In this document: piece after piece, positions 1 through 8,086 of the stretch | How positions within the stretch are numbered: position 1 is the first letter of the stretch | How the letters are laid out: each line of letters opens with the position of its first letter | Source: an uncultured Oscillospiraceae bacterium | GTDB lineage: Bacteria; Bacillota; Clostridia; Oscillospirales; Oscillospiraceae | DNA length: 14,130 nt | Direction of reading: 5' to 3' | NCBI GenBank assembly: GCA_900756495.1 | Contig: CAAEKI010000162.1 | Span: 1 to 14,130 of the forward strand | Notes under the pieces: model-generated | Seen by the model: the letters and a program-made list of their open reading frames with translations, nothing else | What the model was told of the DNA's origin: nothing | Databases searched by the model: none | Position numbers and translations under genes: made by a program

Positions 1-728
1 CGGGACAGTCTTTTGGAAATCTGATTTTGGCTGCGCTCAACGGTATTTCTCCCTCCTTTGACCAGGCTGTGGCCCGGATGAGCGAGGTGTTGGCTATTTC
101 AGGCCGGGTGCTCCCGGTTACCAATGCAGACGTAGCCCTGGAGGCCATATTTGAGAACGGCACACATGTGGTGGGGGAGTCTAAAATCTTTCAGTTTAAA
201 AAGATGCAGGACTGCCGCATTTCCCACGTAAGGCTCCTGCCGGAACGGCCTGCAGCACTGCCCGAGACCCTGAAAGCCATCGGGGAGGCCGATCTGATTC
301 TTTTGGGGCCAGGGAGCCTGTATACCAGCGTGATTCCCAATCTGCTGGTCGAGGGGGTGGCCGACGCGATTCGGTCGGCGAAGGGGCTTAAGATGTACAT
401 CTGCAATATTATGACCCAGGATGGGGAGACAGAGGGAATGACGGCCTCCGATCATGTGGCCGCCCTGCTGCGCCACTCGGGTCCCGGCCTTGTGGACCTG
501 TGCCTGGCCAATTCGGCTCCCGTGCGGCCGGGGCTGGTCGAGCGCTATAAGGAGGAGGACGCCGTGCCTATCGTGGTGGACCGGCAGGCGGTGGAGGCGC
601 TGGGGGTGGAGCTCATTACCCGTCCTGTGTCCTCCGAGACCTCGGACTACGCCCGCCACTCTGTGGCGCGGCTGGCCGCCGCCATTATGGATATTTATCG
701 GGAGCGGGCCGACACCAGGATATTTTGA
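1..728 (+). CDS. yvcK: YvcK/CofD-like gluconeogenesis factor, 3' part (5' end outside window)
   Basis: The open frame is already running at the left edge (first full codon at base 3) and ends at TGA 726-728, giving about 242 residues, the C-terminal two thirds or so of a YvcK/CofD-like protein. Family blocks are visible: the opening GNLILAALNG segment, then LILLGPGSLYTSVIPNLL, then YICNIMTQDGETEGMTASDH. The family has a CofD-like Rossmann fold binding UDP-sugars; in Bacillus YvcK is needed for growth on gluconeogenic carbon and for normal cell shape and PBP1 placement. The protein is cytoplasmic. whiA follows 13 bases after the stop, the usual rapZ-yvcK-whiA order of Firmicutes, so rapZ is expected just left of the window. 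The TTG at 27 is an internal leucine codon, not a start, because homology continues upstream of it. Family identity is recognised from motifs; function is by family. Confidence 0.93.
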   Translation, partial: GQSFGNLILAALNGISPSFDQAVARMSEVLAISGRVLPVTNADVALEAIFENGTHVVGESKIFQFKKMQDCRISHVRLLPERPAALPETLKAIGEADLILLGPGSLYTSVIPNLLVEGVADAIRSAKGLKMYICNIMTQDGETEGMTASDHVAALLRHSGPGLVDLCLANSAPVRPGLVERYKEEDAVPIVVDRQAVEALGVELITRPVSSETSDYARHSVARLAAAIMDIYRERADTRIF

Positions 729-741
729 GGAGGATGGGGCG

Positions 742-1638
742 ATGTCTTTTGCCAGTGAGACCAAAGCAGAGCTCTGCCGAATCCCGCTTAGCCGCCGCTG
801 CTGTGCCCAGGCTGAGGCTTACGGTGTACTGCTCTACTGCAACCACTACAGCCGCCGGGAAATCCGTATCATCACCGAGTCGGAGGATTTTGCACGCCGG
901 CTGCCCCTTCTCTTTCGCAAAGCGTTTAAGCTGGACTTTGACCGGCAGCCGGAGCCGGGTGGGGGAGGAAAGCAGACCTTCGCCATTACGGAGCCGGACA
1001 AGCTCGCCGTCCTGTCGGAGACCTTCGGCTATGATCCGGCTGAGAGCGTCGCCCACCATATCAACTTTGCCGTTCTGGAGGAGGATCACTGCCGCACGGC
1101 CTTTTTTAGGGGGGCTTTCCTGGCGGGCGGATCGGTGACCGACCCCGGAAAGCGCTATCACCTGGAGCTGGTCACCTCGCACTACAGTGTCAGCCGGGAG
1201 ATGATCTCGCTGCTGCTGGACGCAGGTTTTGCGCCTAAGGAGACCACGCGCAAAGCCAACTATGTGACCTATTTTAAGCAGAGCGAGGCCATTGAGGAGT
1301 TTTTGACCTCCCTGGGAGCTCCGCTGGCCGCCATGGAGATGATGAACGCAAAGGCAGAAAAGGACCTGCGGGGCAGTATCAACCGCCGGGTCAACTGCGA
1401 CGCGGCTAATCTGGACAAGGCGGTGGAGGCAGCCCAGGAGCAGTTGGAGGCGATACGGATTCTGGAGGAGCGGGGAATGCTTCTTGAACTGCCTGATAAA
1501 CTCAAGGAGGCGGTGGATCTCCGGGCCGCCCACCCTGAGCTTACCTTGGCCCAGCTCGCCGAGCTCTGCGACCCACCGGTGACCAAGTCGGCGTTTAACC
1601 ACCGGCTGCGGAAGCTGGTGGAGCTGTCAAAGCGGTAG
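742..1638 (+). CDS. whiA: Sporulation/division transcriptional regulator WhiA
   Basis: A 298-residue protein, close to the usual WhiA length. The ATG at 742 has AGGAGG at 728-733 with an 8-base gap, and the MSFASETKAELCRI start matches the family's usual N-terminus, so the longer open frame starting at 454 inside yvcK is not the gene. The N-terminal part (about residues 1-90) is the WhiA N-terminal domain with the conserved RRCCAQAEAYGVLL block. It is followed by a LAGLIDADG homing-endonuclease-like fold (about 90-215, with RTAFFRGAFLAGGSV at 118-132), which in WhiA has lost nuclease activity. The C-terminal helix-turn-helix is at about 250-297 (LTLAQLAELCDPPVTKSAFNHRLRKL). WhiA binds DNA with WhiB in actinobacteria; in Firmicutes it affects cell division and chromosome segregation. 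It is very probably cotranscribed with yvcK. Confidence 0.96.
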   Translation: MSFASETKAELCRIPLSRRCCAQAEAYGVLLYCNHYSRREIRIITESEDFARRLPLLFRKAFKLDFDRQPEPGGGGKQTFAITEPDKLAVLSETFGYDPAESVAHHINFAVLEEDHCRTAFFRGAFLAGGSVTDPGKRYHLELVTSHYSVSREMISLLLDAGFAPKETTRKANYVTYFKQSEAIEEFLTSLGAPLAAMEMMNAKAEKDLRGSINRRVNCDAANLDKAVEAAQEQLEAIRILEERGMLLELPDKLKEAVDLRAAHPELTLAQLAELCDPPVTKSAFNHRLRKLVELSKR

Positions 1639-1660
1639 GGAGGAAATTGGTAGAGCGCGA

Positions 1661-1687
1661 GTGGAAGCACGCCGCAGGTGTTTCCAC
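1661..1687 (+). other. Strong RNA hairpin just after whiA, without a U-tract
   Basis: Bases 1661-1670 pair with 1678-1687 in a 10-bp stem (one G-U pair) around a 7-base loop, starting 23 bases after the whiA stop. No T run follows (AGGACGGAAC comes next), so it is not a standard intrinsic terminator. It may be a 3' mRNA-protecting or processing hairpin between whiA and the downstream genes. The structure is read directly; the role is a guess. Confidence 0.4.
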
Positions 1688-1717
1688 AGGACGGAACAAG
1701 AAGAGAGAGGACAAGCA

Positions 1718-2003
1718 GTGAAAGCTTTTATCCGCAGACATGTCAGACTTTTAGATGCCCTTGCCCTGGAGGCGCTGACAATAGGGGGATGCTGTGCCGG
1801 TACGGCAGAGACCTGCCGGGAGGCGTTCTGATGGCGGCCGGACTTGTTTGCTTTTTTCCTGTTACAATAATCGGCCTCTGTGCGCTGGTAAAGTGCTGTC
1901 CATGCTGCGGCTGCCCCGTTCTCCGACGTTCAGCCGGCCGCCTGCCAGACCGCAGACAGACGGGGAGAGGCGCTGCCCAAACTGCGGCGCTATACTGTCA
2001 TAG
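1718..2003 (+). pseudogene. Small two-TM membrane protein with C-terminal zinc ribbon, broken by two apparent 1-base losses
   Basis: No single frame gives a convincing protein, but three frames read in sequence do. From GTG 1718 (AGAGAGG at 1704-1710 upstream) the first frame reads MKAFIRRHVRLLDALALEAL and stops at 1829-1831. From the G5 run at 1784-1788 the next frame reads CRYGRDLPGGVLMAAGLVCF, then a hydrophobic stretch and CPCCGC. From the G4 run at 1962-1965 the third frame ends RRCPNCGAILS with TAG at 2001-2003. Adding one G to each run gives one continuous protein of about 95 residues: basic N-terminus, two membrane helices with a short RYGRDLPGG loop, then a CxxC...CxxC zinc ribbon. 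Such short proteins are common in Clostridia, but I know no function for them. The damage may be a true pseudogene or two homopolymer errors in the assembly. The gene fills nearly all of the 400-base gap between whiA and dnaE. Confidence 0.55.
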
Positions 2004-2038
2004 GCGCGTGGGAGCAACAATACCAATGAGGTGATGAT

Positions 2039-5000
2039 ATGTCCTTTGTCCACCTGCATGTTCATACGGAATTTTCCCTCCTGGACGGCGCCTGCCGTAT
2101 TCCAGGACTGGTAAAGCGTGTTAAGGAGCTGGGACAGACCGCGGTTGCCATTACCGATCATGGAGTGATGTACGGCGCGGTGGATTTTTATAAGGCGGCC
2201 AAGGCCGAGGGAATCAAGCCTATCATCGGCTGTGAAGTCTATGTAGCGCCGCAGGGACGCAGGCGCACCGACCGGATCCACGAATATGACGCAGAGTCCC
2301 GGCATTTGGTGCTGCTCTGTGAGAATGAGACCGGCTACCGCAATTTGTGCCGCCTGGTTTCTTCTGCCTTTCTGGAGGGCTTTTACATTAAGCCGAGAAT
2401 TGACCAGGAATTGCTCAGGCAGCACTCCGAGGGCCTCATTGCGCTGTCGGCCTGCCTTGCGGGGGAAATCCCACGGCTGATTTTGGGCAGCAACTACGAG
2501 GGGGCCAAGCAATACGCGCTGGAGATGGCGGAGCTTTTTGGCCCGGATCGCTTTTATCTGGAGATCCAGGATCACGGTATCCCAGATCAACGGGAGGCGG
2601 CGCGGGGGATCCTGAGGCTGCACCAGGAGACCGGTATTCCGCTGGTGGTGACCAACGACGCCCACTATCTGACCCGGGAAGATGCTGTCATGCAGGACAC
2701 CCTCATGTGCATCCAGATGGGAAAGACGGTGGACGATCCGGGAAGAATGAAATTTGAGACTCAGGAATTCTACATCAAGTCGGAGTCAGAGATGGCCGCG
2801 CTCTTTCCGGATTATCCTGAGGCAGTGGAGAATACGGAAAAGATCGCGGATATGTGTCAGGTAGAATTTCAGTTTGGGGTGCATCACCTGCCGGAATTCA
2901 AGCTTCCCGCAGGCTACAGCGATGGGGATGCCTACTTTCAGAAGCTCTGTGAGGAGGGATTCCGGCGCCGGTATCCGCACCGCCCTGAGGGCTATCTGGA
3001 TCGCCTGAACTATGAGATGGAAATCATCCGGCAAATGGGCTTTGTGGACTACTTCTTAATCGTCTCTGATTTCATCGGTTTTGCCAAAGGAAGGGGGATC
3101 CCCGTGGGGCCGGGCCGGGGATCGGCGGCAGGCTCCATGGTGGCTTACTGCCTGGACATCACCGATGTGGATCCCATGAAATACAGCCTCTATTTTGAGC
3201 GCTTTCTCAACCCGGAGCGGGTCACGATGCCCGACATTGATATTGACTTCTGTATCCGGAGGAGGCAGGAGGTCATTGAGTACGTCCAGGATAAGTACGG
3301 ATATGACCATGTGGCCCAGATTGTCACCTTCGGTACGATGGCGGCCAGGGGAGCCATTCGGGATGTAGGACGGGCGCTTAATGTCCCTTATGCCGATGTG
3401 GATGCCATTGCCAAGCAGGTTCCAAGCGGCCCAAACAACATCCATATCACCTTGGACGAGTCCCTGAAGCTGTCCAAGCCCCTCCGGGAGCTGTACGAAG
3501 GGGACGAACAGGTGAAGGCGTTGATTGATACCGCACGCTCCATTGAGGGGATGCCCCGGCACGCATCCACCCATGCGGCCGGGGTGGTTATTACCCGCCT
3601 CCCGGTGGTAGACTATGTCCCACTGGCGAAAAATGACGAATCGGTGGTCACGCAATACGTCATGACCACCCTGGAGGAGTTGGGCCTCCTCAAGATGGAT
3701 TTCCTGGGGCTGCGCAACCTGACCATTCTGGACGATACGGTGAAGATGGTGGCGGCGAGGGAGCCGGGCTTCACTTTGCGCGATATTCCGGACAACGATC
3801 CGGAGGTTTTCCAGATGCTCTCGGACGGCAGGACCTCAGGCGTGTTTCAGATGGAATCGGCGGGAATGACAGGCGTATGTGTGGGCCTGAAGCCCCAGAA
3901 TATTGAAGATATTACGGCTATCATTGCCCTTTACCGCCCGGGGCCTATGGACTCCATTCCGCGCTTCATCGCCTGCAAACAAAATCCGGACAAGGTGAAG
4001 TACAAGCATCCTCTGCTGGAGCCGATTCTCTCCGTGACCTACGGGTGTATCGTCTATCAGGAGCAGGTGATTGAAATTTTCCGCAAGCTGGCGGGGTATA
4101 CCCTGGGCCAGGCCGATATGGTGCGCCGGGCCATCTCCAAGAAGAAAAAGGCACAGATTGAGCGGGAGAGAAAATCCTTCATCTATGGAGACGCGGAACG
4201 GGGGATTTCCGGCTGCATCGCCAACGGCATTTCGGAACAGACTGCGGAGGATATTTACGACGAGATATACGACTTTGCAAACTATGCATTCAACAAGGCG
4301 CATGCGGTATCCTACGCCATTGTGGCCTATCAGACGGCGTGGTTTAAATGCCACCGCACCAGGGAGTATATGGCTGCCCTGCTTACCTCGGTGCTGGATT
4401 ACAGTGAGAAGGTGGCTGAGTATATCGCAGAGTGCAAGGAGTGTGGGATTTCGCTCCTTCCGCCGGATATTAATGAGTCGGGGGCCGACTTCACTGTCTC
4501 CGGCGACTGTATCCGTTTTGGCCTTGTGGGTGTAAAAGGGGTTGGGCGGGGCTTTATCAGCGACGTATTGACAGAGCGTGAAAAGGGTGGCGCCTTTATA
4601 TCATTTCCAGACTTTTGCCAGCGCATGTTTGACGCGGATTTGAACAAGCGGGTACTGGAGAACCTCATCAAGTGTGGGGCCTTCGACAGCATGGGGGTGT
4701 TCCGCTCCCAGCTCATGCAGGTCTATGAGCAGGTAGTGGATTCCATTGCCCAGACCAGAAAAAAGAATCTGGAGGGGCAATATGACCTCTTCGGCGGAGG
4801 GGGAGACGGACCGCAGACGGCTCCGGAAATGAAACTTCCCGCCATCCAGGAGTACAGCCGGCGGGAGCTTATGACCATGGAGAAAGAGACCACCGGTCTC
4901 TACCTGACGGGGCACCCCATGGATGAATACCGGGCACTGGCCCGGCAGTACAAGGCCGTCCCTATCGGATCCATCCTGAGTGATTTTGCACAGGAGGGGG

Positions 5001-5518
5001 GGCCGACAACTTATCGGGATGACCAGAGGCTAAAAATAGCGGGCGTAGTGACGGCATCCAAGACAAAAACAACCCGGAATAACACCCTTATGGCCTATGT
5101 GACTGTGGAGGACGACACAGGAGCTATGGAGATGCTGGTTTTTTCCAGAGTGCTGGGAGAGTGCGGGCCGTGGCTCAAGGAAAACATGCCTGTTTTGGCG
5201 GAAGGCCGGATTTCAGTGCGTGATGAGAAGGCGCCGCAGCTCATGTGCGATCGGATTCGGCAGTTGACCGAGACTGGGACGGATGGAGCAGCTGGTATTG
5301 AGCAAGGGAAAAAGCTTTATATCAAGATTTCAGGTCTGGGGGATCCGCGCTGGGAGAAGATCAAACGAATTTTGGTGATGTTTCCCGGGGAAGATCAGAT
5401 GAAGATCCGCTGTTCCGACACCGGAAAGCTGCTGGGGACGCCCTGCGTGGTTCACCAGGCGCTGGTGCGGGAACTGACTGAACTGCTTGGCGCGGAAAAT
5501 GTGGTGGTGAAATCGTGA
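2039..5518 (+). CDS. dnaE: DNA polymerase III subunit alpha (DnaE)
   Basis: An 1159-residue C-family DNA polymerase, the length of E. coli-type DnaE. ATG 2039 follows GAGGTGAT at 2028-2035. Domains in order: PHP (about 1-210, HLHVHTEFSLLDG, ITDHG, VTNDAH); palm with catalytic Asp in PDIDIDF (D401, D403) and in LLKMDFLGL (D554); fingers with YRPGPM and a YGCIVYQEQV block; a helix-hairpin-helix region near residue 820 (GLVGVKGVGRG); an OB fold at about 995-1060 (IAGVVTASKTKTTRNNTLMA); and a C-terminal tail of about 100 residues. All nine PHP metal ligands appear present (H7, H9, D16, H41, E66, H89, C139, D207, H209). Firmicutes normally also carry PolC as main replicase, with DnaE extending primers on the lagging strand; whether PolC exists here cannot be seen. 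The next gene, cls, overlaps its stop codon. Confidence 0.98.
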   Translation: MSFVHLHVHTEFSLLDGACRIPGLVKRVKELGQTAVAITDHGVMYGAVDFYKAAKAEGIKPIIGCEVYVAPQGRRRTDRIHEYDAESRHLVLLCENETGYRNLCRLVSSAFLEGFYIKPRIDQELLRQHSEGLIALSACLAGEIPRLILGSNYEGAKQYALEMAELFGPDRFYLEIQDHGIPDQREAARGILRLHQETGIPLVVTNDAHYLTREDAVMQDTLMCIQMGKTVDDPGRMKFETQEFYIKSESEMAALFPDYPEAVENTEKIADMCQVEFQFGVHHLPEFKLPAGYSDGDAYFQKLCEEGFRRRYPHRPEGYLDRLNYEMEIIRQMGFVDYFLIVSDFIGFAKGRGIPVGPGRGSAAGSMVAYCLDITDVDPMKYSLYFERFLNPERVTMPDIDIDFCIRRRQEVIEYVQDKYGYDHVAQIVTFGTMAARGAIRDVGRALNVPYADVDAIAKQVPSGPNNIHITLDESLKLSKPLRELYEGDEQVKALIDTARSIEGMPRHASTHAAGVVITRLPVVDYVPLAKNDESVVTQYVMTTLEELGLLKMDFLGLRNLTILDDTVKMVAAREPGFTLRDIPDNDPEVFQMLSDGRTSGVFQMESAGMTGVCVGLKPQNIEDITAIIALYRPGPMDSIPRFIACKQNPDKVKYKHPLLEPILSVTYGCIVYQEQVIEIFRKLAGYTLGQADMVRRAISKKKKAQIERERKSFIYGDAERGISGCIANGISEQTAEDIYDEIYDFANYAFNKAHAVSYAIVAYQTAWFKCHRTREYMAALLTSVLDYSEKVAEYIAECKECGISLLPPDINESGADFTVSGDCIRFGLVGVKGVGRGFISDVLTEREKGGAFISFPDFCQRMFDADLNKRVLENLIKCGAFDSMGVFRSQLMQVYEQVVDSIAQTRKKNLEGQYDLFGGGGDGPQTAPEMKLPAIQEYSRRELMTMEKETTGLYLTGHPMDEYRALARQYKAVPIGSILSDFAQEGGPTTYRDDQRLKIAGVVTASKTKTTRNNTLMAYVTVEDDTGAMEMLVFSRVLGECGPWLKENMPVLAEGRISVRDEKAPQLMCDRIRQLTETGTDGAAGIEQGKKLYIKISGLGDPRWEKIKRILVMFPGEDQMKIRCSDTGKLLGTPCVVHQALVRELTELLGAENVVVKS

Positions 5519-7074
5519 AGAGAACGGGACCAAATATCAAAAAGGTGCTCTCACTTTTGTTTCACCGTTCGGTAATTGTGGCGCTGCTGATAGCCCTTCA
5601 GGCGGCGGTCGTGATTGTCGCCATGCTTCGGTTTTCAGGCAGTTTTGTCTATCTGTATTGGATTTTCCTGGGACTGTCAGTACTGGCAGTTCTGGTCATT
5701 GTCAGCAGGCAGACGGATCCGGGCTATAAAATCGCCTGGATTATATTGATTCTGATTTTTCCCATCCTGGGGTGGCTGTTTTATGTGTTCTGCGGCGGGA
5801 ACCGTCTGTCCGGCCGGGTACGCCGCAAAATGCAGGGAATGGACAGAAAACTGACAGAGGTATTAGATCAGGACTGTAAGGCCGAATTGCTTGCGGGGTT
5901 TGGGCAGGATGCGGTCAACCAGTCCCGCTATCTGGAGCGGTATGCACACTGTCCGGCCTATACCAATACCTACACGAAATATTTTCCATTGGGGGATGAT
6001 GTCTTTCCCAGGATGCTGGAAGAGCTTCGGCGGGCACGGCGTTACATTTTTATCGAGTACTTCATCATTGAACACGGTATTTTTTGGGACTCTATTGTGG
6101 AGATTTTGAAGGAGAAGCACGCCGCCGGGGTGGACGTGCGGGTGATTTATGATGACGTAGGCTGCATTTATAAGCTGCCCATGAGCTATGCCAAGAGGTT
6201 TGAGGCGGAGACAGGCATTCCATGCTGCGTTTTTAACCGGTTCCGCCCCATTTTATCCATTCGCATGAATAATCGGGATCACCGCAAACTCCTTATTGTG
6301 GACGGACATACAGCTTTTACCGGCGGAGTAAATCTCGCTGATGAGTATATCAATGTCAAGGAGCGTTTCGGCCATTGGAAGGACAGTGCCATTTTGGTCC
6401 AGGGCGAGGCCGCCTGGAGTATGACAGTAATGTTCCTGACTATGTGGGGGTATATCCGGGAGGTAGAGGAGGATTACGACAGACTCCGCCCTGATGGGCA
6501 GCCTCCAGAGGCTTCCTTGGGCAAGGGATATTATGTTCAGCCTTACGCAGATAACCCACTGGATAACGAGCCGGTTGGCGAGACAGTTTATTTGAACCTG
6601 GTCAGCAAGGCCAAGCAATATGTCTACATTACCACGCCCTATCTGATTGTCAGCGACAGTCTCAACACCGCTCTATGCAGCGCGGCAAAAGCGGGAGTGG
6701 ATGTGCGCATTATTACGCCGCATATTCCAGACAAAAAGATAGTTTTTGAGCTGACAAGGGCTCATTATGAGCCCTTGCTGGAGGCAGGAGTACGAATCTT
6801 TGAGTATACACCCGGCTTTATACACGCCAAAAATTTTGCCGTAGACGACGTGTATGGCACTGTGGGCTCGGTCAACTTGGACTACCGCAGCATGTTCCTC
6901 CACTTTGAGGATGGTGTGTGGCTGTGCCATGACCCCAGTGTAATGGATATCAAGGCAGACTTCCTGATTACGCAGGACAAGAGCATGGAGATTACCCTGG
7001 CCCAGTGTCGTAGCCGCTCTTGGCCTCGGCGGCTTTTGCGGGCTTTGCTGCGTATTGTTGCGCCGCTTCTGTAG
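5515..7074 (+). CDS. cls: Cardiolipin synthase (phospholipase D superfamily)
   Basis: A 519-residue membrane enzyme that condenses two phosphatidylglycerols into cardiolipin and glycerol. GTG 5515 overlaps the dnaE TGA (5516-5518) as GTGA, with only a weak GGTGGTGA before it, so translation is probably coupled to dnaE. Three hydrophobic segments open the protein: about residues 18-39, 43-63 and 72-96, the last being the family segment IILILIFPILGWLFYVFCGG. Both HKD motifs are intact: HRKLLIVD (H256, K258, D263) and HAKNFAVD (H437, K439, D444), each followed by the usual GG or GS block. The segment FIEYFIIEHGIFWDSIVEIL is also typical of bacterial Cls. Length is near the family norm of about 480-510. 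The family call is firm; coupling to dnaE is inferred from the overlap. Confidence 0.96.
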   Translation: MKRTGPNIKKVLSLLFHRSVIVALLIALQAAVVIVAMLRFSGSFVYLYWIFLGLSVLAVLVIVSRQTDPGYKIAWIILILIFPILGWLFYVFCGGNRLSGRVRRKMQGMDRKLTEVLDQDCKAELLAGFGQDAVNQSRYLERYAHCPAYTNTYTKYFPLGDDVFPRMLEELRRARRYIFIEYFIIEHGIFWDSIVEILKEKHAAGVDVRVIYDDVGCIYKLPMSYAKRFEAETGIPCCVFNRFRPILSIRMNNRDHRKLLIVDGHTAFTGGVNLADEYINVKERFGHWKDSAILVQGEAAWSMTVMFLTMWGYIREVEEDYDRLRPDGQPPEASLGKGYYVQPYADNPLDNEPVGETVYLNLVSKAKQYVYITTPYLIVSDSLNTALCSAAKAGVDVRIITPHIPDKKIVFELTRAHYEPLLEAGVRIFEYTPGFIHAKNFAVDDVYGTVGSVNLDYRSMFLHFEDGVWLCHDPSVMDIKADFLITQDKSMEITLAQCRSRSWPRRLLRALLRIVAPLL

Positions 7075-7194
7075 GTTGATAGCAGTATTTATACCACGAA
7101 GAGAAAAGCGGCAGGGACAGAAAAGGCCGTCTCTGTATTTATAACAGTACAGCGGAACTGGAAATAGGATAAAAACAACGGAGGAAAACGGCAT

Positions 7195-8034
7195 ATGAAT
7201 GGAATTATTGATGTGGGCGGGGGAATGCGCGGTATTTACACTGCCGGTATTTACGACTATCTGCTGGATCATGGGGTACAGGCGGACTACTGCCTTGGGG
7301 TGTCTGCGGGCAGTGCCAACCTGATGTCTTATATGGCTGGGCAGCGGGGACGCAATAAGCGATTTTATGTGGACTATGCAGGACGCAAGGCATATATGAG
7401 CCTGGACAACTTTATCAGGAAGGGCTCCTATCTGGACTTGGACTATATCTATTCCACACTAAGCAATTCGGATGGAGAGGATCCCCTGGATTTTGACGCG
7501 TTTGAGGCATCACATGCGCAATATGTGGCGGTCGTGACCGATGCGCGGACGGGGGAGCCGCGCTATTTTACCAAAGAGGAAATTCAGCGCGACGAATATG
7601 CGGTGGTCAAGGCATCCTGCGCCCTGCCCATCGCCTGCAAGCCCTATTTGATAGGTGGAATCCCCTGTTTTGACGGCGGCGTGGCCGACCCGGTGCCCTA
7701 CTTGCGGGCTCAGTCAGACGGCTGTGACAGGTTGGCTGTTCTATTGACGCGGCCGCGGGATTTTATCCGTCCGCCTTTGAAGCATGAGCGCTTTACAAAG
7801 GCCGCATTGCGGCGCTATCCTGCGGCCATGGAGGCACTGCGCCGCCGCCATGAGAAGTACAACGAGGCGGTGGCTGCCGTTAAGGAATTGGAGCGGCAGG
7901 GGAGAGCGCTGTTGCTGGCTCCCGCCGATATTGACGGCATGAGTACTCTGACCAGAAATTCTATGGCTATGGAGCGTCTGTACGGATATGGCTATCAAGA
8001 CGGAGCGAAGCTTCAGGCATTTTTTTCAGCATAA
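7195..8034 (+). CDS. Patatin-like phospholipase (YjjU type)
   Basis: A 279-residue patatin-family serine hydrolase. ATG 7195 has GGAGG at 7180-7184 with a 10-base gap. The catalytic dyad is visible: oxyanion loop GGGMRG (8-13), nucleophile serine in GVSAGS (S37) and aspartate in the DGG motif (D160 of CFDGGVADPVP). The MNGIIDVGGGMRGIYTAGIYD opening and the RYFTKEEI and ASCALPI blocks match the YjjU subgroup rather than the RssA subgroup. There is no signal peptide, so it is probably cytoplasmic, acting on lipid or acyl esters at the inner face of the membrane; the substrate is unknown. It lies 120 bases after cls and is likely cotranscribed, putting cardiolipin synthesis next to a putative lipid hydrolase. 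It ends just before a strong hairpin at 8049-8084. Confidence 0.93.
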   Translation: MNGIIDVGGGMRGIYTAGIYDYLLDHGVQADYCLGVSAGSANLMSYMAGQRGRNKRFYVDYAGRKAYMSLDNFIRKGSYLDLDYIYSTLSNSDGEDPLDFDAFEASHAQYVAVVTDARTGEPRYFTKEEIQRDEYAVVKASCALPIACKPYLIGGIPCFDGGVADPVPYLRAQSDGCDRLAVLLTRPRDFIRPPLKHERFTKAALRRYPAAMEALRRRHEKYNEAVAAVKELERQGRALLLAPADIDGMSTLTRNSMAMERLYGYGYQDGAKLQAFFSA

Positions 8035-8048
8035 GGATAGGGAGAAAA

Positions 8049-8084
8049 CAGGAGGCCCTTTGACTTTTGTCAAAGGGCCTCCTG
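8049..8084. terminator. Hairpin terminator between convergent patatin and tcdA genes
   Basis: A perfect 16-bp stem (8049-8064 with 8069-8084) closes a TTTT loop. It sits 14 bases after the patatin stop and 2 bases after the tcdA stop. Read on the minus strand it is followed by TGTTTTCTCC-like sequence, a reasonable U-tract for tcdA; on the plus strand the tail TTCTAT is poorer but the stem is very strong. It probably serves both genes. Confidence 0.88.
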
Positions 8085-8086
8085 TT

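Noticed and set aside
454..741. Longer start for whiA at 454
   Set aside because: The extension overlaps yvcK in another frame, is an Arg/Trp/Pro-rich shadow, and the ATG at 742 has an ideal ribosome binding site and the family N-terminus.
685..1602. 305-residue open frame on the minus strand across whiA
   Set aside because: It is a shadow of whiA, which has clear homology; high GC content keeps the opposite strand open.
1844..1868. Possible dnaE promoter (TTGTTT ... TACAAT)
   Set aside because: The spacing is only 13 bases, and no better -35 is found at 16-18 bases.
1678..2034. Uninterrupted 118-residue plus-strand open frame between whiA and dnaE
   Set aside because: Its first third has no membrane-protein or other family character, its start lies inside the 1661-1687 hairpin, and its tail runs into the dnaE ribosome binding site. 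Only its middle part looks like protein, which fits better with the split gene at 1718-2003.
1862..2665. 267-residue minus-strand open frame over the dnaE start
   Set aside because: It is antisense to the PHP domain and the broken small gene, with no recognisable motifs.
7112..7135. Possible terminator between cls and the patatin gene
   Set aside because: The stem is 7 bp with a G-U pair and a 10-base loop, and the following TATTTATAAC is not a U-tract. I treat the two genes as one transcript with nothing definite in the 120-base gap.
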